A stretch of DNA of 64,000 nucleotides from an uncultured Bacilli bacterium (GTDB lineage: Bacteria; Bacillota_I; Bacilli_A; RF39; UBA660): assembly GCA_947626565.1 (NCBI GenBank), contig CANQSQ010000002.1, positions 1 through 64,000 on the forward strand. The letters are read 5' to 3'. The translations under genes were made by a program, and so were the position numbers. Positions 18,167 through 26,559 of this stretch are shown here, one piece after another (the first letter of the stretch is position 1; every line of letters begins with the position of its first letter). The notes beneath the pieces are model-generated. The model had not been told where the DNA came from. It ran no database searches and worked only from the letters and a program-made list of their open reading frames with translations.

Positions 18167-19102
18167 ATGAAATATTTGCAAATATTGGATTGCACTTCAT
18201 CATTGGGTAATTGTTGTATGGACTATGGGCTAGTTTCAATTATTGACATTACAAGGAAGATATTTGAATTAATACAATTATTTGTGCCAATAATTTTAGT
18301 AGTAATGCTTACGTTTCAATTTGGTAAGTTAGTTCTTAATCCAGAAGAGAAAAATGGAATGAAGAATGTTATTAATAAGTTAATAGCGGCAGTTGTTTGC
18401 TTTTTCTTACCAGTAATTTTAGATGCGGCTATGGGAATGTTACCTGATAGTTTTGTAGTTACTTCTTGTTGGGAGAATGCTAAAGTTATGAGGGAAGTAT
18501 CACTTAATACGCCTTTAAAATATATAAAAATAACGGATAGAGATCCATATAATATTTTACCTGATCCAGATGGTTATGAACAAGGTGAAGAACATAAGGC
18601 TGGTTCTGGTAGTTCGGGTCCAGCGGGGGTAGGTGCTCAAAGATTGCTTAGTGTGGCTATACCTGAGATTGGTAATAATGAAGGTGATAATAGTCATGCT
18701 AAATATGAAACTTTTAATCACTTAGATTTATCGCAGCCATGGTGTGCAGCTTTTGTGACCTGGTGTGCAGGACAAGCGGGATTTTTAGATTCTGGTATTT
18801 TACCTAGATATGTTGGTTGTTCAGCTGGAGCTTCATGGTTTAAATCTAGAGGACAATATTATTCTGAAGGTTCAGGTTATACACCGCAACCGGGAGATAT
18901 CGTTTTTTATGGATCTGGCGGAGGATACTCACATACCGGAATAGTAGAGAGAGCTGATGCTGATTATGTTTATACTATAGAAGGAAATACCAGTTGTGAA
19001 GGAGAAGCTGTTAGTAAGTGTCATGGTGCTCACGGAGTATCTAGAAAGACAAGAAATCGTCATACTGGATATGTTTATGGTTATGGCAAACCTAATTATT
19101 AG
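18167..19102 (+). CDS. VirB2-like two-helix membrane module fused to a CHAP peptidoglycan hydrolase
   Basis: 311 aa. The N-terminal part (about 20-105) has two membrane helices separated by a charged loop, with cysteines outside both ends. It is plainly related to two small T4SS-locus proteins (38687-39001 and 39094-39603): all three share a Q/G-x-x-x-P-I-x-L run, a x-x-G/A-K-V/L loop start and a F-F-x-P/V segment. After a Gly/Ser linker comes a CHAP domain (about 160-311) with catalytic Cys about 193 (W-C-A-A-F) and His about 256 (S-H-T-G-I-V), the fold used for amidase or endopeptidase cleavage of peptidoglycan. It sits between trmR and the U32 genes, where Bacillus has no such gene. A wall-opening factor tethered to the secretion machine is the likely role; that is inference. 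Confidence 0.8.
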   Translation: MKYLQILDCTSSLGNCCMDYGLVSIIDITRKIFELIQLFVPIILVVMLTFQFGKLVLNPEEKNGMKNVINKLIAAVVCFFLPVILDAAMGMLPDSFVVTSCWENAKVMREVSLNTPLKYIKITDRDPYNILPDPDGYEQGEEHKAGSGSSGPAGVGAQRLLSVAIPEIGNNEGDNSHAKYETFNHLDLSQPWCAAFVTWCAGQAGFLDSGILPRYVGCSAGASWFKSRGQYYSEGSGYTPQPGDIVFYGSGGGYSHTGIVERADADYVYTIEGNTSCEGEAVSKCHGAHGVSRKTRNRHTGYVYGYGKPNY

Positions 19103-19123
19103 AAGATAAAAAGGAAGATTGTA

Positions 19124-19846
19124 ATGAAAAAGGTAATTAAAAAAAGAAATGACAAGGTTATTTTGCTAGTAGTTATTGTAGCGACATTTTTGTTTGTTTG
19201 TTTTAATGTTTATCATTACTTTAATACGTACAATAAAAATACAGGGTACAATAATATAAAAGAGGATACATCTAAATTAATTGTTTATACTAGATATACC
19301 CGAGATGTAAGCGATATTGTTACAATGGTTCCTTATATAAATTTAAAAACAGATATAATTGGGGATTTAAATAATCAAATTGCTGAGGTAGCGAATTCTT
19401 ATTTAGTTAATGAAGATAATGTCTTAACATATGAATATCAAATTAGTGGGGATATTTTATCAGTGGTTATGCAGATAAATTGTTATGATCAACCATTACC
19501 GGTAGTATATTTTAAAACTTATAATATAAACTTAAAAGAAAAAAGAATTTTAGAGGATGCCGATATTTTAAGTTTATTTAATATAACGGAAGCTGATGTT
19601 TCACAAAAGATTGAAGAAAAATTCAAGACCTTTTTTAGAGAAGAAAGAGAAAAAAATATTTTTGATGAGGAATGTGATTATACTTGCTTTTTAGGTTATC
19701 GAAATATTAGTAATTATTTAGACAATATTCATTATTATGTAGATAATGCTCAATTATATGTCTATAAAGAATTTAATATTTATTCTATATATGATGAGGA
19801 AGATTATTTTAAAAATACAGATTATAAAATGGCAATAACAGAATAA
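19124..19846 (+). CDS. Membrane-anchored extracytoplasmic protein, tandem paralogue 1
   Basis: 240 aa with one N-terminal membrane helix (about 10-30) and an outside domain. It is a paralogue of the next gene: both have V-P-Y-I-N-L-x-T-D, a D-x-x-x-L-x-x-F-x-V/I-T-E motif, and a C-x-x-x-C-F-x-G/x-R motif near residue 185. The organisation (short TM plus a domain with a P-Y-I-N-L...N-x-x-I start) faintly recalls the DUF4163/DUF3298 region of RsiV and PdaC, but I cannot confirm this by eye. It follows the CHAP fusion by 22 bp and is probably part of the same inserted unit. Confidence 0.65.
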   Translation: MKKVIKKRNDKVILLVVIVATFLFVCFNVYHYFNTYNKNTGYNNIKEDTSKLIVYTRYTRDVSDIVTMVPYINLKTDIIGDLNNQIAEVANSYLVNEDNVLTYEYQISGDILSVVMQINCYDQPLPVVYFKTYNINLKEKRILEDADILSLFNITEADVSQKIEEKFKTFFREEREKNIFDEECDYTCFLGYRNISNYLDNIHYYVDNAQLYVYKEFNIYSIYDEEDYFKNTDYKMAITE

Positions 19847-19862
19847 TTAGAGGAGGTCTTTT

Positions 19863-20633
19863 ATGTTAATGGTAGATAATAAGAAAATGAAAAAAGAACA
19901 AAGACCTACTAAAGGAAATAAAAAAACAACATTTGATGTTAAATATGTACCATTTATAATAACTATGATAGTAATTATAATAGGTTTGTTTGTGGGATAT
20001 AATCTTTTTAGACCGAAAGAGCTTAATTATAAAAAATATATGATAGATAATTCTAAGGATTTAGTTTATACTAACATAGATAAAAGTTATGGTGATTATG
20101 TTAAGAATGTTCCTTATATAAATTTAAATACAGATGCAATTAGTGCTTTAAATGAAGAAATAGAATTGTTTGTAGCAGATTATTTAGATAAAGCTCAATG
20201 TGTTATTTATTATGATTATGATATAAATGATGGTGTAATCTTATCATTAATGATTAGGATTATTGATTATGCAGAAGATAATGGACCAATAAATTATTTT
20301 AAGACGATAAATATTGATTTAAAGACTTTGAATGAAATGGAAGATATTGATATGTTGACAGCTTTCAAAGTTACAGAAAAGGACATTCAGAAAAAAATAG
20401 AAGAGAAATTTAAAGATTATTTTTGGGATTTAGTAATTGATAATAAAATTGATTCAGCTTCATGTGATTTTGAATGTTTTGTGGGAAGAAGAGGGTTCTT
20501 AGGATATATGAGTGATGTCAATTATTACGTTAAAGATAAAAAATTAGTAGTTTATAAACCTTTTTTGATTGCTACTTCCCAAGAAGAATATGATTATTTT
20601 GTAGATAATGAATTTGTATTTGAAATAACATAA
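19863..20633 (+). CDS. Membrane-anchored extracytoplasmic protein, tandem paralogue 2
   Basis: 256 aa. A lysine-rich cytosolic start is followed by one membrane helix (about 27-48) and an outside domain of about 200 residues that aligns along its whole length with the previous gene, including the C-D-F-E-C-F motif (two cysteines four apart, which could form a disulfide). It has a strong GAGGAGG ribosome site. The pair arose by tandem duplication. No catalytic motif is visible. Confidence 0.65.
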   Translation: MLMVDNKKMKKEQRPTKGNKKTTFDVKYVPFIITMIVIIIGLFVGYNLFRPKELNYKKYMIDNSKDLVYTNIDKSYGDYVKNVPYINLNTDAISALNEEIELFVADYLDKAQCVIYYDYDINDGVILSLMIRIIDYAEDNGPINYFKTINIDLKTLNEMEDIDMLTAFKVTEKDIQKKIEEKFKDYFWDLVIDNKIDSASCDFECFVGRRGFLGYMSDVNYYVKDKKLVVYKPFLIATSQEEYDYFVDNEFVFEIT

Positions 20634-20634
20634 A

Positions 20635-20663
20635 TTGCTTGAAATAATTTATTGTGCTATAAT
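20635..20663 (+). promoter_or_regulatory. Internal promoter before the U32 genes
   Basis: TTGCTT at 20635-20640, a 17-bp spacer, and TATAAT at 20658-20663, with TG one base before the -10. It begins directly after the preceding stop codon. Confidence 0.7.
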
Positions 20664-20682
20664 ATGAGTTACTGATTAACTT

Positions 20683-20719
20683 CATCTGAGTCAACGAGAG
20701 TTGAAATCAGATGTTTTTA
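20683..20719 (+). terminator. Leader hairpin with T run before yrrN (possible attenuator)
   Basis: CATCTGA pairs with TCAGATG, and inside it TCAAC pairs with GTTGA around a GAGA loop; TTTTT follows. It lies between a strong promoter (20635-20663) and the gene at 20741, so it would stop a transcript only about 50 nt long unless read through. Confidence 0.65.
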
Positions 20720-20740
20720 TTATAAATTGAGGAGTCGTGT

Positions 20741-21607
20741 ATGAAGTTAGTTGTCGAATATAATGATGTATTAAAAGAAGAAAAAGTTGAAGCTGATGGG
20801 ATAATTGTAGGTTTAAAAGATTTTGCGGTATCTAGTAAAAGGACTTATTCTTTAGAAGAAATAAAAGATATTACGAAGAAATTTGGAGATAAAGAGATAT
20901 TTGTAAGTATTAATAAAAATCTTTTTAATGATGAGATTGATGCGTTAAAAGAAATATTAAAAGAGCTAGATAAGTTAAAACTACAAGGAATTATGTTTTA
21001 TGACTTAGCTTTATTGAAATTAAAAAAAGACTTGCATTTGCAAGTAGACTTAGTTTGGAATCAGACACATATGGTAAATAATTATATGACTTGTAATTAT
21101 TATTATGACAAAGGAGTAAAATATGCTATACTAGGAAAAGAAATAACTTTGGCAGAAATAATAGAAATTATTAAACTTAGTAAAATAAAATGTATGGTTG
21201 AAGTGGTAGGTAAGGCTTGTATTGCTTTTTCGAAGAGAAAATTATTAACTAATTATTATAAGGATTTAGATAAAAGGTCTAAAAAGAATTTAGATATTTT
21301 AGAAAAGGTATCTAATACGATGTATGAAGTTGTAGAAGAGACGGCAGGAACTAGTTTTTATCAGAAAGAAATTATGAATGGTTGCGGTGTAATTAAAGAG
21401 TTATGGGAAAATAATTGTAGTTATATTATTTTTAGAGAGAATGGGTTAGAAGAAATTTTTGAAGAATTAATTAAAGATACTATTACTTATATAAGGAATA
21501 ATTGCCAAGATGAAGCATATGTAAATAAATATAAGGTGTTGGGTGAAAATACTAATTTTTTCTTTAAGAAGACAATCTATAAGGTGAAGAAGAATGAAAA
21601 AGATTGA
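20741..21607 (+). CDS. Peptidase U32-family protein (YrrN-like, tRNA ho5U34 pathway)
   Basis: 288 aa, matching the shorter of the two adjacent U32 proteins in Bacillus (YrrN). It has the U32 TIM-barrel-like repeats (strand-helix units such as D-G-I-I-V-G-L and Y-A-I-L-G-K-E-I-T). It lacks the Cys-rich cluster of its partner. It overlaps the next gene by 14 bp. In relatives the pair acts with prephenate to hydroxylate uridine 34 of tRNA, the substrate of TrmR encoded earlier in the same operon. Known for the family; inferred here from order and length. Confidence 0.75.
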   Translation: MKLVVEYNDVLKEEKVEADGIIVGLKDFAVSSKRTYSLEEIKDITKKFGDKEIFVSINKNLFNDEIDALKEILKELDKLKLQGIMFYDLALLKLKKDLHLQVDLVWNQTHMVNNYMTCNYYYDKGVKYAILGKEITLAEIIEIIKLSKIKCMVEVVGKACIAFSKRKLLTNYYKDLDKRSKKNLDILEKVSNTMYEVVEETAGTSFYQKEIMNGCGVIKELWENNCSYIIFRENGLEEIFEELIKDTITYIRNNCQDEAYVNKYKVLGENTNFFFKKTIYKVKKNEKD

Positions 21608-22778
21608 GTTATTAGCTCCAGCAGGAGATTTGGAGAGATTAAAAGTTAATTTATTATATGGAGCCGATAGTGTTTATATTGGTGGAGAAAAGTTTAGTTT
21701 AAGAGCTAATGCTACTAATTTTTCGTTAGAAGAAATTAAAGAGGGATGTTGTTTTGCTCATAAGCTGCAAAAAAAGGTTTTTTTAACATTAAATATAGTC
21801 TTTCATAATGAAGATATGGAAGGAGTATTTTCATATATTGATCAAGTTGTAGAAGCTGGAATAGATGCCTTTATTGTAAGTGATCCTTTTATTATTTCTT
21901 ATATTAAGAAAAAGCATAAGAAGGTGGAAGTACATTTATCAACCCAAAATTCAACAAGTAATTATGAAGCAGTTAATTATTTTAAAGAAGAAGGCGTTGA
22001 TCGGGTTGTTTTGGCTCGGGAATTAGGAAAAGAGCAAATAAAGGAAATTATTGAAAAAACCAAGTTAGATGTGGAAGTATTTATTCATGGGGCTATGTGT
22101 ACTTGTTTTAGTGGAAGATGTGCATTATCTAATTATGTGACAAATAGAGATGCTAATAGAGGTGGTTGTAGTCAAGTCTGTCGCTTTGCTTTTAAAACAG
22201 ATGAAGAAAAGGATTTTACATTAGCTACAAAAGATTTGAATATGGCACGTTATATTAAAGATTTAATTAATATGGGAGTGGTATCATTAAAAGTAGAAGG
22301 GAGAATGAGATCTTTATATTATTTAGCAACGGTTATTGGTACTTATAGAGAAATAATTGATCGAATATATGATAATACTTTGACAGAAGATATTATGCAA
22401 GTACTGGAAGAGAGATTGAATAGAGTTGCTAATAGAGAGGTATCGAGTCATTTCTTTCTAAAAGAAGCTGATTGGACTGATCAGTATTATACAGGTAGAG
22501 TAGAAGTATCTAATCAGGATTTTTTAGGATTAATTACAGGGTATGATGAAGAAAATAAATGTTTAATATTAGTAGAAAGAAATTATTTTGAGCCAGGTGA
22601 TGAAGTAGAAATATTTACGCCTGATTTAAAAATTTATTCTTATAAAATAGAAAAAATTTATGATGAGAAGATGCAAGAATTAGAAGTAGCAAGACATCCG
22701 GAGCAAGTATTAAAATTGAAGTTTCCTAAAAAGTTGGCTCAGTATTCGATGATTAGATTAATAAAAAAAGGAAAATAG
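21594..22778 (+). CDS. trhP: U32-family tRNA 5-hydroxyuridine hydroxylation protein TrhP (YrrO-like)
   Basis: 394 aa. It starts with the U32 signature K-I-E-L-L-A-P-A-G-D-L-E-x-L and Y-G-A-D-S-V-Y-I-G-G. The U32 peptidase motif E-V-F-I-H-G-A-M-C about 160 is followed by C-F-S-G-R-C-x-L-S-N and G-G-C-S-Q-V-C-R, the cysteines that bind an iron-sulfur cluster in this family. The C-terminal beta domain (about 300-394) is typical. The old peptidase or collagenase label is not supported for such proteins; tRNA modification fits the operon better. Confidence 0.85.
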   Translation: MKKIELLAPAGDLERLKVNLLYGADSVYIGGEKFSLRANATNFSLEEIKEGCCFAHKLQKKVFLTLNIVFHNEDMEGVFSYIDQVVEAGIDAFIVSDPFIISYIKKKHKKVEVHLSTQNSTSNYEAVNYFKEEGVDRVVLARELGKEQIKEIIEKTKLDVEVFIHGAMCTCFSGRCALSNYVTNRDANRGGCSQVCRFAFKTDEEKDFTLATKDLNMARYIKDLINMGVVSLKVEGRMRSLYYLATVIGTYREIIDRIYDNTLTEDIMQVLEERLNRVANREVSSHFFLKEADWTDQYYTGRVEVSNQDFLGLITGYDEENKCLILVERNYFEPGDEVEIFTPDLKIYSYKIEKIYDEKMQELEVARHPEQVLKLKFPKKLAQYSMIRLIKKGK

Positions 22779-22790
22779 AGGATTAATAAA

Positions 22791-23912
22791 ATGGATTATA
22801 AAAAAGTAAAGATGAATTTTTTAAATAAAGAAAAGTATTTATCAGAGTTTGCTACTAAGAGTAGTGAAGCTATTAGATTAGAGGAAGAAGTAGAGGATTA
22901 TCGTCCCCCTTATTTTCATGATATTGATAGAATAATTCATTCTTATTCTTATACAAGATATTTGGATAAGACCCAGGTTTTTACAAGAATGGGTAATGAT
23001 CATGTTAGTAAGCGGATTACCCATGTTCAATTAGTTAGTAAAATAGCTAGAACGATTGGAAGAGCTTTAAATTTAAATGAAGATTTAATAGAAGCTATTG
23101 CTTTGGGACATGATATAGGTCATACACCTTTAGGTCATATGGGTGAAGCATTATTAAATGAAATATCACGTAAGGAATTAGGAGAATATTTTGCCCATAA
23201 TATTCAAGGTGTAAGACATTATATGGTAGTAGAAAATTTTGGTAAGGGGTTAAATCTTAATATTCAAGTTTTAGATGGTATAATGTGTCATAATGGAGAA
23301 ATGTTAAGTAATATTTATAAACCAGTACCTAAAAGTAAAGAGGAATTTTTAAAAGAGTATCAAGATAGTTATAAAGATTTACAGGCAGCTAATAAGATTC
23401 CACCAATGACACTAGAAGGTTGTGTAGTAAGAATTAGTGATATTATTGGTTATATAGGTAGAGATATAGAAGATGCTATAATGATAGGTAAGTTAAAAAG
23501 AGAGCAAATTCCTGAAGAAATTAGAAATGTTTTAGGGGATAATAATCGAGATATTGTTAATAATATAATCAATGATATTATTACAAATAGTTTAGATAAA
23601 CCTTATATAAAGTTAAGTGATGAAGTTTTTAAAGCTTTATTTGAATTAAAGAAATTTAATTACGCAAATATTTATAAATATAGTTTAACTGATTTAGAAA
23701 GAGAATATTATCGAAAGGGAATGAATAAGATTTTTTATAGCTATTTAGATGACTTAGAAAAAGAAAATAAAGATAGTATTATTTATCAAATATTTTTAGA
23801 TTATCAAAGTAAAGAATATTTGGAAAATAATTCTAATAAAAGAAAAGTTATTGATTTTATAGCTGGAATGACTGATGAATTGTTTATAAATCAAGTAAAA
23901 AAACTTGCATAA
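22791..23912 (+). CDS. HD-domain deoxyguanosine triphosphate triphosphohydrolase-like protein
   Basis: 373 aa. The HD domain is complete: H-V-Q-L-V (about 79), then A-L-G-H-D-I-G-H-T-P-L-G-H (about 103-115), with a later D-I-I-G-Y-I-G-R-D-I-E-D-A motif, as in dGTPase/dNTPase proteins that hydrolyse dNTP to nucleoside and tripolyphosphate. It is shorter than E. coli Dgt and matches the Bacillota form. It follows the U32 gene by 12 bp and ends just as the greA promoter begins. Substrate preference cannot be predicted. Confidence 0.85.
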   Translation: MDYKKVKMNFLNKEKYLSEFATKSSEAIRLEEEVEDYRPPYFHDIDRIIHSYSYTRYLDKTQVFTRMGNDHVSKRITHVQLVSKIARTIGRALNLNEDLIEAIALGHDIGHTPLGHMGEALLNEISRKELGEYFAHNIQGVRHYMVVENFGKGLNLNIQVLDGIMCHNGEMLSNIYKPVPKSKEEFLKEYQDSYKDLQAANKIPPMTLEGCVVRISDIIGYIGRDIEDAIMIGKLKREQIPEEIRNVLGDNNRDIVNNIINDIITNSLDKPYIKLSDEVFKALFELKKFNYANIYKYSLTDLEREYYRKGMNKIFYSYLDDLEKENKDSIIYQIFLDYQSKEYLENNSNKRKVIDFIAGMTDELFINQVKKLA

Positions 23913-23933
23913 AATGATTTATAGTGCTATAAT
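23905..23933 (+). promoter_or_regulatory. greA promoter P1
   Basis: TTGCAT at 23905-23910, a 17-bp spacer, TATAAT at 23928-23933 with an extended -10 (TGC before it). The -35 overlaps the last codons of the previous gene. A 12-bp AT-rich hairpin at about 23953-23984, without a T run, lies downstream. Confidence 0.75.
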
Positions 23934-23981
23934 ATGGCTGGTTTTGGGAGAGATAATTTTAAGTAAAAAATACTAAAATTA

Positions 23982-24010
23982 TTGCATTGAGATAAAAAAT
24001 ATGCTATACT
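23982..24010 (+). promoter_or_regulatory. greA promoter P2
   Basis: TTGCAT at 23982-23987, a 17-bp spacer, TATACT at 24005-24010, again with TGC before the -10. It is a near copy of P1, 77 bp downstream. Confidence 0.75.
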
Positions 24011-24072
24011 ATAGCGAGTTGAGTAAATATGGTAAGCTCATTTTAATTAATTATTTATAGAGGTGATAATTT

Positions 24073-24543
24073 ATGGGAAATAAAAATACAGTATATTTAA
24101 CTCAAGAAGGTTTAGAAGAATTAAAGAATGAGTTAGACAACTTAATAAATGTAAAACGTCCTGAGAATATTCAGGCAATAAAAGAAGCAAGAGCTTTGGG
24201 TGATTTATCAGAAAATGCCGAGTATGATGCTGCTCGTAATGAACAAGCTGTAATAGAGGCTAGAATTAAACAATTAGAAAAAATGTTAGAAAATGTTTCA
24301 ATAATTGCTGATGTTTCTAAAGATAAAGTAGGAATTGGTAATACTGTTTCTATAAAGTATGTTGATGATGATGAAGAAGATGAATATAAAATAGTTGGAA
24401 GTCAAGAAGCAGATCCATTTGAAAGCAGAATTTCTAATGAAAGTCCAATAGCACAAGCTTTATTTGATCATAAAGTTGGAGATATTGTAACAGTTGAAAG
24501 TCCTAATGGAAGTTATGATATCGAAATAATTGATATCCAATAA
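24073..24543 (+). CDS. greA: Transcription elongation factor GreA
   Basis: Rescues backtracked RNA polymerase by stimulating cleavage of the transcript end. 156 aa, standard length. The N-terminal coiled-coil finger carries the acidic tip motif G-D-L-S-E-N-A-E-Y-D-A-A (about 43-54), and the C-terminal FKBP-like domain ends with the G-D-I-V-x-V-E-S-P-x-G-x-Y motif. AGAGGTGAT precedes ATG 24073. It closes the ireB-to-greA gene run shared with Bacillus and has its own two promoters and a terminator. Confidence 0.96.
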   Translation: MGNKNTVYLTQEGLEELKNELDNLINVKRPENIQAIKEARALGDLSENAEYDAARNEQAVIEARIKQLEKMLENVSIIADVSKDKVGIGNTVSIKYVDDDEEDEYKIVGSQEADPFESRISNESPIAQALFDHKVGDIVTVESPNGSYDIEIIDIQ

Positions 24544-24547
24544 ATGA

Positions 24548-24574
24548 AAGATTGTCTTAAACAATCTTTTTTGT
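24548..24574 (+). terminator. Intrinsic terminator of greA
   Basis: AAGATTGT (24548-24555) pairs with ACAATCTT (24561-24568), followed by TTTT. Confidence 0.85.
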
Positions 24575-24603
24575 TGATAAAATATAGTGTAATTTGATAT
24601 ACT
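24574..24603 (+). promoter_or_regulatory. Promoter of the 56-aa membrane protein
   Basis: TTGATA at 24574-24579 and TATACT at 24598-24603, 18-bp spacer. Confidence 0.6.
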
Positions 24604-24621
24604 ACTAGAGTAGGAGAACGT

Positions 24622-24792
24622 ATGAGAAAAGAAAAAGAATATAAAGATGCGAAAATGTTTTTTGGTATTGCTACAGTGGTATTGTTAATAGGATGTATTA
24701 CAATGTTTCTGTTAATTGCAAATGTTGATATAAATACAAATAAAAACAAAGAAACACCGGAAATAAAAATAATTTATAAGATAGATAAATAG
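24622..24792 (+). CDS. Small single-pass membrane protein (56 aa)
   Basis: ATG 24622 follows a TAGGAGAA ribosome site. The peptide has a charged start (M-R-K-E-K-E-Y-K-D), one hydrophobic helix (about 12-33) and a polar, Lys/Asn-rich tail outside. It has a promoter and a terminator of its own, which supports it as a real short gene. It is placed exactly at the border between the greA operon and the secretion/pilus locus. No family recognised. Confidence 0.6.
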   Translation: MRKEKEYKDAKMFFGIATVVLLIGCITMFLLIANVDINTNKNKETPEIKIIYKIDK

Positions 24793-24821
24793 TATTTGAA
24801 AAAGAAATACTATTTTTTTAT
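24789..24821 (+). terminator. Terminator overlapping the stop of the 56-aa gene
   Basis: ATAGTATTT (24789-24797) pairs with AAATACTAT (24805-24813), followed by a T run. The TAG stop lies in the first arm. Confidence 0.85.
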
Positions 24822-24894
24822 AAAAGATACTTTAAAAAAAAAATAAAATAATGTATACTAAAGTAGGAGAATAAGATAAAGAGGGTGTCTAAAG

Positions 24895-26457
24895 ATGGTA
24901 ATTAGAAAACCATATGCATTTTTAATTAAAAACTTTAAGAAAATACATATCTTCTTATTTTTATTGTGTGCCTATATTTATTATAAAGTATTTCAAACTA
25001 GTGGTTTTGTAACACAATTTATGGAATTGAGAAGTTATGATTCTTATAATGAACCTATTAGTAGATATATATCCTTTCTAGGATATTTATGTTTATTATT
25101 AATTATTATTAGTAATATAGCTTTAGCCTTACTATTAAGACATAAAAATAAACCTTGGAAGTTATATTTATTTCCTGTAATTGTTTATTCAGGAATATTT
25201 TTTGCGTTTGTTTGGACGGCAGGCTATTTTAATAGTTATTTAGGTGATACAGAGACAACTAATATAAGAATGATTAGTGATTTGCTCTTTATTTTGTCTT
25301 TATTGCAGTATCCTACTTTTTTAATACTATTTATAAGAATATTTGGAGTAGATTTAAAGAAATTTAATTTTAATCAAGATCAAGAATTTTTAGATTTAAG
25401 TAGTGAAGATAGAGAAGAATTTGAAATAAGTATTGATATTGATAAAGAATCATTTAGGAGATTATATAAAAGAACACTTAGAAACTTAGATTATGTTTAC
25501 CGAGAACATAAACTTATTTTTAATACTGTGTTTGTGATAATTTTTCTTATTATATTAAAAAATATGTATGTTTATGTATTTATAACTAATAGAGCTTATA
25601 AACAAGGAGATACTTTTAATGCCAATGGTTATACTATTACAATTAATAAGTCATATTATACGGATAAAAATTATGCTGGAAAAGTAATTACTAAGAATAA
25701 CGCATTTGTAATTGTTGATATGACAATTAAAAATAATGAAGGTCCAAGAAAAGTGAATTTAGCTAATTTTCATGTGTTTAATGGCGTTAATAATTATGGT
25801 AACAGTACAAAGTTATATGCTTTAGACTTTGAAGACTTAGGAACAACAATGGATAGAGTACAAGAGTTAAAAAGAGATCAAAGTATTAATTTAATAGAAA
25901 TATATCGAGTAGATAAAAAATTACCCCTTAAGAGGTTTGTTTTATATTATCAAGAATTAGAAGGAGATCAACATTTAAGAAAGATAAGGCTTAATATTGA
26001 AGATTTATCAAAGATAAATACTAATGAAGAGGCCAGCCTAGGAGAGAGTCAATATTTTGATTATAAAGGTGAAGAAGAGGAAATTTCTTTTGATGATGTA
26101 CAATTTTTGGATAGTGTAAATTATATAACAAGAATATGTAATACATCAAAGTGTGAAAATAGTAGTAGTCTTTATAATGCTAAAGAGGGACAAAAGATTT
26201 TATATCTATCTTATGCTTCCTTAGAATTAGATGGTAAAGATATGTTAGATTTTACGTTAAAATATGCTAAGTTACGTTATGAAGATAAAAATGGAGATTT
26301 AAAGACGGCAGAGGTTAATAAGAGTTTTAATACTAGATATTATGGTAAATACTTATATTTAAAGGTACCTACGGAAATGGAAAAATCACCAACCTTACAA
26401 TTGATTTACACTATTAGAAATAATCAATATATATATAATTTAAAAGAAATAGAATAA
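24895..26457 (+). CDS. Polytopic membrane protein with C-terminal extracytoplasmic DUF4352-like domains
   Basis: 520 aa. There are about five membrane helices: four within 15-150 and one at about 205-228. Between them lies an acidic cytosolic stretch (about 158-200). The outer part (about 235-520) begins with a region resembling DUF4352 (Y-K-Q-G-D-T-F-N-A-N-G-Y-T-I-T-I-N-K, then V-I-V-D-M-T-I-K-N), a beta-sandwich found on many Bacillota lipoproteins, and appears to hold two such units. It is the first gene of the secretion/pilus locus. Its role in the apparatus is unknown. Confidence 0.65.
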   Translation: MVIRKPYAFLIKNFKKIHIFLFLLCAYIYYKVFQTSGFVTQFMELRSYDSYNEPISRYISFLGYLCLLLIIISNIALALLLRHKNKPWKLYLFPVIVYSGIFFAFVWTAGYFNSYLGDTETTNIRMISDLLFILSLLQYPTFLILFIRIFGVDLKKFNFNQDQEFLDLSSEDREEFEISIDIDKESFRRLYKRTLRNLDYVYREHKLIFNTVFVIIFLIILKNMYVYVFITNRAYKQGDTFNANGYTITINKSYYTDKNYAGKVITKNNAFVIVDMTIKNNEGPRKVNLANFHVFNGVNNYGNSTKLYALDFEDLGTTMDRVQELKRDQSINLIEIYRVDKKLPLKRFVLYYQELEGDQHLRKIRLNIEDLSKINTNEEASLGESQYFDYKGEEEEISFDDVQFLDSVNYITRICNTSKCENSSSLYNAKEGQKILYLSYASLELDGKDMLDFTLKYAKLRYEDKNGDLKTAEVNKSFNTRYYGKYLYLKVPTEMEKSPTLQLIYTIRNNQYIYNLKEIE

Positions 26458-26463
26458 TTCAAT

Positions 26464-26485
26464 AAAAGTCATTTGACTTTTTAGG
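26464..26485 (+). terminator. Short terminator-like hairpin
   Basis: AAAAGTC (26464-26470) pairs with GACTTTT (26475-26481) around ATTT. Its 3' arm also supplies the -35 of the next promoter. Confidence 0.5.
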
Positions 26486-26500
26486 CAATTATGATAAAAT
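26473..26500 (+). promoter_or_regulatory. Promoter before the DUF5011-containing protein
   Basis: TTGACT at 26473-26478 and TAAAAT at 26495-26500, 16-bp spacer, with extended -10 TG. Confidence 0.55.
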
Positions 26501-26559
26501 TAGATATAAGGATATTAGAGGATTGGATAGACTTGGTAGTATTTTAAGAGGAGAATATT

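Noticed and set aside
21594-22778. Collagenase/peptidase label for the U32 protein
   Set aside because: Its iron-sulfur-type cysteines and the neighbourhood with trmR support tRNA hydroxylation instead.
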